Assembly (NCBI GenBank): GCA_965230625.1
Contig: CBDDLL010000001.1
Span: forward strand, 4,154,001 to 4,218,000
Direction: 5' to 3'
Length of the DNA: 64,000 nucleotides
DNA from: Saccharicrinis sp965230625
GTDB taxonomy: Bacteria; Bacteroidota; Bacteroidia; Bacteroidales; Marinilabiliaceae
Shown: one piece after another, positions 34,771-43,619 of the stretch
How positions within the stretch are numbered: the first letter of the stretch is position 1
How the letters are laid out: the number at the start of each line of letters is the position of its first letter
The notes under the pieces: generated by a model
Seen by the model: only the letters and a program-made list of their open reading frames with translations
The model's database searches: none
What the model was told of the DNA's origin: nothing
Program-made: the position numbers and the translations under genes

Positions 34771-36057
34771 ATGGCAAAGAGTAATAACGGGAGCTGGCTT
34801 CCTTCATCAATAGAGAAGTTTATACTTCATCTTCATCCAGTAAAAATAGATAAGCGAGCTGTTAAGTTTAACAGAACATTTGGATTAGGAGGAATATGTG
34901 CATTATTATTTGTAATACTTGGAATAACAGGACTAATCCTAAGGTTTTCTTATGTTCCAACTGTGCAACATGCGTATGACTCTATTGTTGCTTTACAAAC
35001 AACAACTGTGTTCGGGCAATTTATTCGTAACCTTCATCATATTTCTGCTAAACTTATGATTGTAGCAGCTTTTCTTCATCTTATCAGAACATTTTATTCT
35101 CAGGCGATTTATGAGAAAAGAGCCGAAAACTGGATATATGGTTTACTATTGATGTTTTTAGTAGTTGCTTCTTCGTTTACAGGTTATCTTTTACCTTGGG
35201 ATCAATTATCCTATTGGGCTGTAACAGTGATTACTCAAATTATTGAATACATCCCATGGATTGGACATTCTTTGGCTAATATGATTCGAGGCGGAGAACA
35301 ATTAGGAGGCAATACTTTGCTCAACTTTTATTCTTTGCATACTGGTGTTATCCCATTATTGTTTATTTTTTTAATGAGCATGCATTTTTGGCTTGTTAGA
35401 AAAGCTGGTGGAGTAGCTCTTCCCCAAAAAGAAAAAACTGTAAAAGTAAATGTTATCCCTAATTTGATTTGGATGGAAATAATGGTGGCAACACTTTTAA
35501 TTGCAGGAATTTTCTTATTCTCTGTATTTTATCATGCACCATTACAAGAGCAAGCTAATCCATTGAATAGTCCGAATCCTAGTAAAGCTCCTTGGTATTT
35601 TCTTGGTGCTCAGGAACTTTTGCTACATTTGCATCCGTTTTTTGGAGCTGTTATTATTCCATTGATAGTAGGATTCTTTTTTTTCTACTTGCCTTATCTT
35701 AAATACCCTAATTTAAATATTGGAGTTTGGTTTAATTCTACTTTAGGTAAAAGAATGACTATTCATTCCAGCATATTTACATTTATCTTCACTTTTGTAT
35801 TAATTTATTGTTTGGAGCATTTTCTGCATTTTGATATTTGGCTTTCTAACATGGGTAGTTGGGTATCAACAGGCCTAATTCCCTTCTTGCTTTATTTGCT
35901 TCCAATTGTCGGGTATTTAGTCTTTTGGAAAAATAAACATGGTGCAAAAAAAGAGGAGTTAGTGATGACAATAATGACCATTATATTATCCGCTTACATT
36001 ACTATGATGTTAATATCGTGGCTTTTGAGAGGTAAGGGAATGTTAATGATAATTTAA
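34771..36057 (+). CDS. Cytochrome b of a bc-type complex (b6 and subunit IV fused)
   Basis: 428 residues from ATG 34771; a TTG-started frame 75 bases longer has no family support. The four-helix b domain carries heme-ligand histidines in NLHHISAKLMIVAAFLHLIRTFY and LHTGVIPLLFIFLMSMHFW. The quinol-site region reads LLPWDQLSYWAVTV. A subunit-IV-like part follows, with KAPWYFLGAQELL in place of the usual PEWYF, and three or more membrane helices. It forms the membrane core that oxidises menaquinol. The Rieske gene follows 17 bases later and the octaheme cytochrome after that. Confidence 0.9.
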   Translation: MAKSNNGSWLPSSIEKFILHLHPVKIDKRAVKFNRTFGLGGICALLFVILGITGLILRFSYVPTVQHAYDSIVALQTTTVFGQFIRNLHHISAKLMIVAAFLHLIRTFYSQAIYEKRAENWIYGLLLMFLVVASSFTGYLLPWDQLSYWAVTVITQIIEYIPWIGHSLANMIRGGEQLGGNTLLNFYSLHTGVIPLLFIFLMSMHFWLVRKAGGVALPQKEKTVKVNVIPNLIWMEIMVATLLIAGIFLFSVFYHAPLQEQANPLNSPNPSKAPWYFLGAQELLLHLHPFFGAVIIPLIVGFFFFYLPYLKYPNLNIGVWFNSTLGKRMTIHSSIFTFIFTFVLIYCLEHFLHFDIWLSNMGSWVSTGLIPFLLYLLPIVGYLVFWKNKHGAKKEELVMTIMTIILSAYITMMLISWLLRGKGMLMII

Positions 36058-36074
36058 AAGGTGTTTTTGAAGAA

Positions 36075-36536
36075 ATGAAATTCGATAGAAGAAAGTTTAT
36101 AAAACGACTAATAGTAGCAATAGCATCAATTGAAGGTTTGTTCTTAATAAAGGGAGGAATTAGTAAAGTAGATCATTCAGAAAAGAAGAAAGAACTGTTT
36201 AAAGCCGGACACATTGATTCATTCGAGAAAAACAAAATGTATCCATTTCTGACTGGACAGTTTTTTTTAAGAAGGTTTGAAGATGGTGGTTTTTTAGCCA
36301 TGTCGGTAAAATGCACACACCTTGGTTGTATAGTAGATACAAATTCTAAAACAGGTGGATTCAATTGTCCTTGCCATAGTTCCCAATTTAACATATACGG
36401 CGAAGTATTATCTGCTCCTGCTACACGTCCTTTAGATATGTTTCCAATTACCATTAAAAATGGTGAAATATATGTAGATACAACAAAACCTGTAAAAAGA
36501 AAATCATTTAGCAAATCGCAATTAACATACGTATAA
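36075..36536 (+). CDS. Rieske [2Fe-2S] protein
   Basis: 153 residues. An N-terminal basic stretch and membrane anchor (RRKFIKRLIVAIASIEGLFLI) look like a Tat-type signal-anchor, although RRKFIK is only near the twin-arginine consensus. Cluster ligands are in CTHLGCIVD (C, H) and CPCHSSQF (C, H), with the disulphide cysteines also present. APATRPLDMFPI is the typical proline loop. It carries electrons from quinol to a cytochrome c, here probably the octaheme protein. The stop and the next start overlap as TAATG. Confidence 0.93.
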   Translation: MKFDRRKFIKRLIVAIASIEGLFLIKGGISKVDHSEKKKELFKAGHIDSFEKNKMYPFLTGQFFLRRFEDGGFLAMSVKCTHLGCIVDTNSKTGGFNCPCHSSQFNIYGEVLSAPATRPLDMFPITIKNGEIYVDTTKPVKRKSFSKSQLTYV

Positions 36537-38839
36537 TGGATAAACAAAGAAAAATAGAACGTATTAGTTTAATTGCTATGATATTAGCTATCATTGCAGT
36601 TCCTGTATATCTTTTAAGTAGAATATATGGATCTAATGATGAAATTGATAATAACGAACCAAGATATGTAGGACGGGAAAGTTGTATTGAATGCCACTTA
36701 AATGAATATAATGACTGGGTAGGATCACATCACGACAGAGCAATGGATCATGCAAATGATTCTACTGTCTTGGGTAATTTTAATGACCAATCAATTGAGT
36801 ACAATGGTATGACTCATCGTTTTTTCAAAAGAAACGGACGTTTTTTTGTCGAAACAGATGGCGAAAAAGGAAAATTAGAAGAATTTGAGATTAAATACAC
36901 CTTTGGTTTTTATCCATTACAACAATATCTTGTTGAATTTGATAAAGGTAGGTTGCAAACTTTACCTTTAACATGGAATTCGAAAGATAGTGTTTGGTAT
37001 CATATGGCAGAAACGATATATAAGGATGAAATTATTGAGCATGATAACTGGCTACATTGGACAAACCAAGCACAAAACTGGAATGGAATGTGCGCAGATT
37101 GCCACTCAACTAATCTTATTAAAGGATACGATGTAGATCATGATGCATATAATACTACATGGAGTGAGATTGATGTAAGTTGTGAAGCCTGTCATGGGCC
37201 TGCTTCTGGTCACCTTGAGTGGGCAGCTAAAGCAGAATATGCGAGAAATGATGATAACAATTTTGGATTGGTTGTTAAAACAAGCGGTATTAATAATAAA
37301 GAGTATGTTGACTTATGTGTAAGGTGCCATACAAGACGTGGATCGATATCTGACTTTCATCATAGCGAAGATATTTATAATCATACCATTCCGAACCTTC
37401 CTACAGGTGAGGATTATCATATTGACGGACAGATTTTAGACGAAGATTATGTTTATGGTTCGTTTACACAAAGCAAAATGTTTATGCGTGATGTAAAATG
37501 TAACGATTGCCATAATGTACATAGTACAGAACGGTTATTTGAAGATAATCGTCTTTGTACTCAGTGTCATAGGGCTGATGATTATGATACTTACAATCAT
37601 CATTTTCATAAAGGTTACGGAGAAGACGGGGAAGCCGTTATTGCCGATGATGGTGTTAAATTTGAAGTTGGAGAAGGAACACGTTGTATAAATTGTCATA
37701 TGCCAGCACAATTTTATATGGGTGTAGATTATCGTAACGATCATAGTTTTCGTATACCTCGTCCGGATTTAACCGAAAAGCTTGGTACGCCTAATGCATG
37801 TAATCAATGCCATGCAGACAAGTCAACGCAGTGGGCAATTGATTATGTAAATAAATGGCATGGTATAGGTCGCCCTGCACAATATGGAATTGTGTTTAAA
37901 GAAGCACAAAGTGGAAGTGCCAAAGGATATGATGGTCTTGTAAATATATTCAATGACGAGGTATATCCAGAAATAATTAGAGCAACAGCAATTCATCTGT
38001 TAGGCACACATTATCAAAGAAAATCGAAGGATATTTTAATTGATGCGTTGCACAATTTTAATGGACACATTCGATACAATGCTTTACAAAATCTGGCGAT
38101 TGATGATGAAAAATCACTAGAAGCCGTTTTAAGCTTACTTAATGATCAAACAAAAGCAATACGTATAGAATGTGCTTCAAAGATAAACGCTGTTCCTAAG
38201 GGACAAATACAAATACCTCCAAGATATAATGATGCTTTAAATAAAGCTAAAAAGGAATACTATCAAGCCTTAAAATATAGTGCAGATTTTCCTTCAGGTA
38301 AATTTAACTTGGCTAATTTTTATTATAATAATGATCAAGTTGATAAAGCAGAAGAGTTTTATAAAAAAGCTTTAAAACAAGATAAAGAGTTACATACCAT
38401 AAAGTTTAACCTGGCAATTTTATATAATGAAAAAAAGGATTTTAAAAAGGCTGAATTATTATTCAAAGACTATCTAAAAAATGTACCAGAAGATGGTAGA
38501 ATTACATTTTCTTATGCATTGTTTTTATCTGAACAAAAAAGATATGATGAATCTATGGAATATCTTTTAAAAGCTTCTGAATTATCACCAAACAATGGTC
38601 GCATAAAGTATAACATTGCTATGATGTACGATTTTAAAAATAACTTTAATGAAGCAGAGAAATTCTTAAAAAAAGCGTTGGATATTAATTCTGAAGAAGC
38701 AGGGTTTCACATGGCCTTATTGAATTTATATATGAAATATCAAAAGCAAAATAAAGCTAAAAAGGTTGCTCAAGAGATAATCGAGAAATTTCCGAATATT
38801 CCTGATAAGGATCAAATAGAAGCATTTATAAAACAGTAA
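36536..38839 (+). CDS. Membrane-anchored octaheme cytochrome c with TPR domain
   Basis: 767 residues. One N-terminal membrane helix (ISLIAMILAIIAVPVYLLS) is followed by eight CxxCH heme sites: CIECH, CADCH, CEACH, CVRCH, CNDCH, CTQCH, CINCH and CNQCH. The C-terminal ~230 residues contain a HEAT-like segment (EVYPEIIRATAIHLLGTHYQRKSKDILIDAL) and TPRs (SGKFNLANFYYNNDQVDKAEEFYKKALK and repeats). It is translationally coupled to the Rieske gene (1-base overlap), so it is probably the electron acceptor of the cytochrome b/Rieske pair. Whether it is an enzyme itself or passes electrons to a reductase or oxidase is not known. No such partner is in the window. Confidence 0.9.
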   Translation: MDKQRKIERISLIAMILAIIAVPVYLLSRIYGSNDEIDNNEPRYVGRESCIECHLNEYNDWVGSHHDRAMDHANDSTVLGNFNDQSIEYNGMTHRFFKRNGRFFVETDGEKGKLEEFEIKYTFGFYPLQQYLVEFDKGRLQTLPLTWNSKDSVWYHMAETIYKDEIIEHDNWLHWTNQAQNWNGMCADCHSTNLIKGYDVDHDAYNTTWSEIDVSCEACHGPASGHLEWAAKAEYARNDDNNFGLVVKTSGINNKEYVDLCVRCHTRRGSISDFHHSEDIYNHTIPNLPTGEDYHIDGQILDEDYVYGSFTQSKMFMRDVKCNDCHNVHSTERLFEDNRLCTQCHRADDYDTYNHHFHKGYGEDGEAVIADDGVKFEVGEGTRCINCHMPAQFYMGVDYRNDHSFRIPRPDLTEKLGTPNACNQCHADKSTQWAIDYVNKWHGIGRPAQYGIVFKEAQSGSAKGYDGLVNIFNDEVYPEIIRATAIHLLGTHYQRKSKDILIDALHNFNGHIRYNALQNLAIDDEKSLEAVLSLLNDQTKAIRIECASKINAVPKGQIQIPPRYNDALNKAKKEYYQALKYSADFPSGKFNLANFYYNNDQVDKAEEFYKKALKQDKELHTIKFNLAILYNEKKDFKKAELLFKDYLKNVPEDGRITFSYALFLSEQKRYDESMEYLLKASELSPNNGRIKYNIAMMYDFKNNFNEAEKFLKKALDINSEEAGFHMALLNLYMKYQKQNKAKKVAQEIIEKFPNIPDKDQIEAFIKQ

Positions 38840-38845
38840 TACAGC

Positions 38846-38885
38846 AACGGGTGATTGGTACTAGAATTCAATCACCCGTTTTTTA
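38846..38885 (+). terminator. Terminator of the bc/octaheme operon
   Basis: AACGGGTGATTG pairs perfectly with CAATCACCCGTT over 12 bp, with an 11-base loop and a T-run, 7 bases after the octaheme cytochrome stop. Confidence 0.92.
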
Positions 38886-39029
38886 TCATATGTAATTATT
38901 GTTTAACCTTAATTACTTTAAAAAAGTATTTTAGATTAAACCAAAGTGTTTGTTTTTAAGTTATTATAAAGCTAAGAAATATCTAATGTAAAAAAAACTT
39001 AAAGTCGATTATCAAACAAGATAATTTAG

Positions 39030-39037
39030 TAATTTTG
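39030..39037 (+). promoter_or_regulatory. Putative -7 box (TAATTTTG) for guaB
   Basis: TAATTTTG matches TAnnTTTG, 38 bases before the guaB start. No good -33 box is seen at the expected spacing. Confidence 0.4.
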
Positions 39038-39074
39038 CCAAAATTTTCTATTCAACAAATAAACCATCTATACC

Positions 39075-40544
39075 ATGTCATTTTTAGAAGATAAAGTAAC
39101 ATCAGACGGCCTAACTTTCGATGACGTATTATTAGTACCTGCATACTCAAAAGTATTACCTCGTGATGTAAGTTTAGCATCTAAGTTTACACGTAATATT
39201 ACCATTAACACTCCTATTGTTTCTGCAGCAATGGATACTGTAACAGAAGAACGTCTTGCAATTGCTATTGCAAGAGAAGGAGGTATTGGTGTTATTCATA
39301 AGAATATGACCATTGAGCAACAAGCTAAAATGGTACAAGTGGTTAAGAGAGCTGAAAATGGTATGATTTACGATCCTATCACAATTAAAGAAGGTAAGAA
39401 TGTAGGTGATGCTTTGGCTTTGATGAAAGAATATAAAATTGGTGGTATACCAGTTGTAGATGATTATGGTTATTTAGTTGGTATTGTAACTAATCGTGAC
39501 CTAAGGTTTCAAACGGATATGAATAAGTCCATTGTAAACGTAATGACCTCCGAAAACTTGATAACCACTAATCAAACAACAGATTTAACATTAGCTGCTG
39601 AAATACTACAAAAACATAAAATTGAAAAACTTCCTGTTGTAGATAAGGACAATAAATTAGTAGGCCTTTTAACTTATAAAGATATAACAAAGGCGAAAGA
39701 CAAACCATTAGCTTGTAAAGATGAGAAAGGACGATTAAGAGTTGCTGCAGGTGTTGGTGTAACAAGTAATACTTTTGAGCGAATTAGTGCTTTAGTTGAA
39801 GCAGATGTTGATGCTATTGTAATAGATACGGCTCATGGTCATAGTCATGGTGTTATTGAAACATTAAAACAAACTAAAAGCAAGTATCCTGAATTAGATG
39901 TTGTTGTAGGAAATATTGCAACAGCTTCTGCTGCTAGAGATCTTATTGCCGCTGGAGCAGATGCTTTAAAAGTAGGTATTGGTCCAGGATCTATTTGTAC
40001 AACGCGTATCATCGCCGGAGTTGGAATGCCACAACTTTCCGCTATTTATAATGTTTCTCAAGAAGCTAACAAACATGGTATCCCTGTAATTGCAGATGGA
40101 GGTATTCGTTACTCAGGAGATATTGTAAAAGCTATTGCAGCTGGAGGAAGCAGTATAATGGCAGGTTCGTTATTTGCTGGTGTTGAAGAATCTCCAGGCG
40201 AAACAATCATTTATAACGGACGTAAATTTAAATCCTATCGTGGTATGGGATCAGTTGAAGCCATGCAACAAGGTTCTAAAGATCGTTACTTTCAAGATAT
40301 TGAAGATGATATTAGCAAATTAGTTCCTGAGGGTATTTCTGCAAGAGTACCTTATAAAGGTTTATTAAAAGAAGTTATATATCAATTAATTGGAGGTCTT
40401 AGAGCTGGTATGGGTTATTGTGGTGCTGCTACAATAGGAGACTTACATAATGCAGAATTTACTCGAATAACCAATGCTGGAGTTCAAGAAAACCACCCTC
40501 ACGATGTTACAATAACACGCGAAGCACCTAATTATACAAGGTAA
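39075..40544 (+). CDS. guaB: Inosine-5'-monophosphate dehydrogenase
   Basis: 489 residues. A TIM barrel is split by two CBS domains (residues ~95-205: MIYDPITIKEGKNVGDALALMKEYKIGGIPVVDDYG and NVMTSENLITTNQTTDLTLAAEILQKHKIEKLPVVD). The catalytic cysteine lies in GIGPGSICTTRIIAGVG. IADGGIRYSGDIVKAIAAG and the flap region EGISARVPYKG are also clear. It converts IMP to XMP with NAD+, the committed step to GMP. Own promoter and terminator. Confidence 0.97.
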   Translation: MSFLEDKVTSDGLTFDDVLLVPAYSKVLPRDVSLASKFTRNITINTPIVSAAMDTVTEERLAIAIAREGGIGVIHKNMTIEQQAKMVQVVKRAENGMIYDPITIKEGKNVGDALALMKEYKIGGIPVVDDYGYLVGIVTNRDLRFQTDMNKSIVNVMTSENLITTNQTTDLTLAAEILQKHKIEKLPVVDKDNKLVGLLTYKDITKAKDKPLACKDEKGRLRVAAGVGVTSNTFERISALVEADVDAIVIDTAHGHSHGVIETLKQTKSKYPELDVVVGNIATASAARDLIAAGADALKVGIGPGSICTTRIIAGVGMPQLSAIYNVSQEANKHGIPVIADGGIRYSGDIVKAIAAGGSSIMAGSLFAGVEESPGETIIYNGRKFKSYRGMGSVEAMQQGSKDRYFQDIEDDISKLVPEGISARVPYKGLLKEVIYQLIGGLRAGMGYCGAATIGDLHNAEFTRITNAGVQENHPHDVTITREAPNYTR

Positions 40545-40565
40545 TAATAAACTTATATATTTAAT

Positions 40566-40600
40566 AAAGCCCGTTAACTTTTGTTTTTCGGGCTTTTTTA
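40566..40600 (+). terminator. Terminator of guaB
   Basis: AAAGCCCG and CGGGCTTT form an 8-bp stem with a 15-base loop and a T6 run, 21 bases after the stop. Confidence 0.88.
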
Positions 40601-40689
40601 TTTTCTTTAATGCCCATTATCATAAATACAACACAATAATGTAAATTGATTGTTGTTTATTTTATATTATCAATTTCAATAACCTAAAA

Positions 40690-42627
40690 ATGATACGTAG
40701 AAATTTTATTTTGCTCTTGATGATTATTGGCTTTAGTAAATTATTTAGTCAGTCATCACATAATTTGGTTACTATAGGAGATAAAAACTACTCTGTTGAA
40801 GAGTTTGATTTTATTTATAACAAAAACAATAACTTTTCCGAAGAACCAAAATCAAAAAAAGAATATGTAGAATTATTTGTTAACTATAAATTAAAAGTAC
40901 ACGAAGCATGTACTCAAGGTTTTGATACATTGCCTTCGTTTATAAAAGAATTTAATTATTATAAAAATGAATTAGCTAAACCTTATCTATCAGACAAAAA
41001 TATTACTGATCAATTAATAAAGGAGGCATATGATAGATTAAAAACAGAAGTAAAGGCTAGTCATATTTTAATACAACTTCCCTCTTCTCCAACACCAGAT
41101 GATACATTAAAAGCATATAACAAAATAAGTTCTATTGTTGAAAAGTATCGTAACGGAGAAGACTTTAACAAGTTAGCATCACAATATTCCGAAGATCCAT
41201 CTGCAAAGAAAAACCAAGGTAGTTTAGGATATTTTAGTGGTTTTATGATGGTTTACCCATTTGAATCAGCTGCTTTTAATACACCTAAAGATTCAATTTC
41301 ACCTATAGTAAGAACTTCTTTTGGATATCACGTTCTTAAAGTTCATGATAAAAGACCTAACAGAGGAGAAATTAAAACTGCTCATATCATGCAAATGTTT
41401 CCTCCTAACTCGCCACAAGAAGTAATAAATGAAAAAAGAGCTAAAATTGACTCAATTTATCAATTAGTATTAAAAGGAGATGATTTTTCTGTACTTGCTA
41501 AACAATTTTCTGAAGATAGAAACAGTGCTAACAATAATGGAGAATTGCCATGGTTTGGAACTGGAAGAATGATTGCAGAATATAGCGAACCTGCATTTGC
41601 TTTAGATTCGATAAATAGTGTTTCAAAAGTTGTTCAAACTCCTTATGGTTTTCATATTATTAAGCTGTTGGATAAAAGAGATACAAAACCATTTAAAGAA
41701 ATGGAAGAAGAAATTAAAAATCGTATTTCGAAAGATGAACGAGCTTATAAAGGTAAAGAAGCTGTATTAAGTAAATTAAAAAACGAGTACAATTTTAAAG
41801 AAAATGAAGATCAATTAACAAGTATAATTAATAAAGCAAAGAATACAAGTATATCAAATGATGATTTTTTCTCTGCTTTTGAAAGCAATACTACTCCTGT
41901 AGCTAGTATGAATAATTGGTCTTTTACAACTTCTGATTTTATTAATAAGTTGAAAGGCAATCGTCAGTTTACTCAAAATAGAAGAGCCAGTATGATTGAA
42001 AAATTAAGTAAATCAATTATTGAAGATGAAATTATTGCTTATGAAAAGACTCAGCTTGAAAATAAATATCCTGAGTATAAATACTTATTAAGCGAATATC
42101 ATGATGGTTTATTAATTTTTGAAATTAGTCAAAAAGAAATCTGGAATAAAGCTGCAGAAGATAGTATAGGAATTCAGAAGTATTACGAGAATCATAAAAC
42201 AAATTACTTTTACCCTGAAAAATTAAATGGATTAGTCTATTTTACGAACGACAAAAAAGAACTTGTTCAAGTTAAAAAGTTTTTAGTTAATAATCCTGAC
42301 ATCTCAGCTGATTCATTAAAGCAAATATATCCTGGTTCTAAGGTTATTAAGGGCGAATTTGAGAAAGGTGAATATAAAGCTTTGGATAATCAAATTTGGA
42401 AAATAAAGAAATCCGAAGGTAAAGTTGATAATGATTTTAAATATATTTGGGGAAGTGGCAAAGTTATTGCTAAGAAGCAAAAAGAATTGGATGAAGTTAA
42501 AGGTCAGGTAATTTCTGATTATCAAACGCAAATTGAAAAAGAATGGCTGGCAGATTTAAAATTAAAATATAGTCCGGTTGTTAATTCCAAAGCCTTAAAA
42601 TTCAGCAAAAAAACAAAAAAGAATTAA
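40690..42627 (+). CDS. Periplasmic peptidyl-prolyl isomerase with two parvulin domains
   Basis: 645 residues, signal peptide RNFILLLMIIGFSKLFSQ. Two parvulin (PpiC/SurA) domains run from ~120 to 330: VKASHILIQLPSSP...GYFSGFMMVYPFESAAFNTPKDSISPIVRTSFGYHVLKVHDKR, then KTAHIMQMFPPN...WFGTGRMIAEYSEPAFAL...VVQTPYGFHIIKLLDKR. A SurA-like N-terminal helical region and a long C-terminal helical region surround them. It is a candidate chaperone for outer-membrane or T9SS proteins in transit through the periplasm. First of three related genes in a row. Confidence 0.87.
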   Translation: MIRRNFILLLMIIGFSKLFSQSSHNLVTIGDKNYSVEEFDFIYNKNNNFSEEPKSKKEYVELFVNYKLKVHEACTQGFDTLPSFIKEFNYYKNELAKPYLSDKNITDQLIKEAYDRLKTEVKASHILIQLPSSPTPDDTLKAYNKISSIVEKYRNGEDFNKLASQYSEDPSAKKNQGSLGYFSGFMMVYPFESAAFNTPKDSISPIVRTSFGYHVLKVHDKRPNRGEIKTAHIMQMFPPNSPQEVINEKRAKIDSIYQLVLKGDDFSVLAKQFSEDRNSANNNGELPWFGTGRMIAEYSEPAFALDSINSVSKVVQTPYGFHIIKLLDKRDTKPFKEMEEEIKNRISKDERAYKGKEAVLSKLKNEYNFKENEDQLTSIINKAKNTSISNDDFFSAFESNTTPVASMNNWSFTTSDFINKLKGNRQFTQNRRASMIEKLSKSIIEDEIIAYEKTQLENKYPEYKYLLSEYHDGLLIFEISQKEIWNKAAEDSIGIQKYYENHKTNYFYPEKLNGLVYFTNDKKELVQVKKFLVNNPDISADSLKQIYPGSKVIKGEFEKGEYKALDNQIWKIKKSEGKVDNDFKYIWGSGKVIAKKQKELDEVKGQVISDYQTQIEKEWLADLKLKYSPVVNSKALKFSKKTKKN

Positions 42628-42684
42628 TGCACGATCTTACTAAAACCAGACCTATTAATAAAATATAGATGTGCATATCTTTTT

Positions 42685-42707
42685 TGTCATATAATCAATT
42701 TGTGACA
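42685..42707 (+). promoter_or_regulatory. TGTCA-N13-TGACA inverted repeat
   Basis: TGTCA (42685-42689) and TGACA (42703-42707) are 13 bases apart, 36 bases ahead of the SurA-like lipoprotein start. The same half-sites with the same 13-base spacing lie upstream of clpC (28149-28171). It is a candidate regulator site. Confidence 0.35.
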
Positions 42708-42742
42708 TTTGTTTATATTTTAAGGAAATAAAAATAACGTTA

Positions 42743-43597
42743 ATGAAAATACTATATCGATTATCTATTTTAATATTGGTTTTATGCATATTATCTACTT
42801 GTAGCGAAGTAACGCAAGGCGAAGCAGCAAAACCTCTTGCTAAAGTAGATGATCGAGTATTAACACTTACTGAGTTAGAAAAGGCTATACCAGAAAATCT
42901 AAGTAAAAACGACAGTATAGCCTTTACTCAAAACTATATTAATAGGTGGGTGAAATCAGCTTTACTTTTGCGTAAAGCTGAACTTAACTTAACCCCTGAA
43001 GAAAAAGATGTAGAGCAAATTTTAAATGATTATAGAGCTTCTCTACTTATTCATAAATATCAGCAGAAATTGCTACTTCAAAAATATACTCCTCTCATTA
43101 CAATTAGTGAAATACAAAGCTATTATGACAAAATGAGTGAAAACTTTAAGTTAGATCAAAATGTTATTAAAGGTGTTTTTATAAAAGTTCCGCTGAACGC
43201 CCCTAACCTATACGATCTAAGAAGCTGGTATCGTTCTGAAGAACCGGATGATATCAATGCATTAGAGGAGTATTGTTACCAAAATGCTCAAAAGTTTGAA
43301 AACTTTTTAGACAGATGGGTTCCTTTAAATGAAATATCCGAGCTATTGCCAAAACCTTTACCTAATCACTCCCATTTTTTAGATTATAATAAATTTTACG
43401 AGACTACAGATAGTATTTCGAGATATTTTGTATCTATTAGAGCTTTTCATAAAACAGACGAAACAGCTCCTGTAAGCTATGTTGAAGATAAAATTAAAGC
43501 CATATTACTTAACAAGAAGAGGATTGAGTTTATTCAAAACTTGGAAGAAGAACTATACAACGAAGGTTTGAAACAAAAAATTATAAAATTCTATTAA
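42743..43597 (+). CDS. SurA-like lipoprotein chaperone without an isomerase domain
   Basis: 284 residues. The signal peptide ends in a lipobox (LCILSTC, Cys ~20). The N-terminal part is typical of SurA-type helical domains (LAKVDDRVLTLTELEKAIPENLSKNDSIAFTQNYINRWVKSALLLRKAELNL). The rest keeps helices (YYDKMSENFKLDQNVIKGVFIKV) but I see no parvulin active-site pattern. It probably acts as a holdase. It lies between two genes that do have parvulin domains and ends 22 bases before the SurA gene. Confidence 0.72.
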   Translation: MKILYRLSILILVLCILSTCSEVTQGEAAKPLAKVDDRVLTLTELEKAIPENLSKNDSIAFTQNYINRWVKSALLLRKAELNLTPEEKDVEQILNDYRASLLIHKYQQKLLLQKYTPLITISEIQSYYDKMSENFKLDQNVIKGVFIKVPLNAPNLYDLRSWYRSEEPDDINALEEYCYQNAQKFENFLDRWVPLNEISELLPKPLPNHSHFLDYNKFYETTDSISRYFVSIRAFHKTDETAPVSYVEDKIKAILLNKKRIEFIQNLEEELYNEGLKQKIIKFY

Positions 43598-43619
43598 ATT
43601 TGCCGAAAAAAAAGAGATA

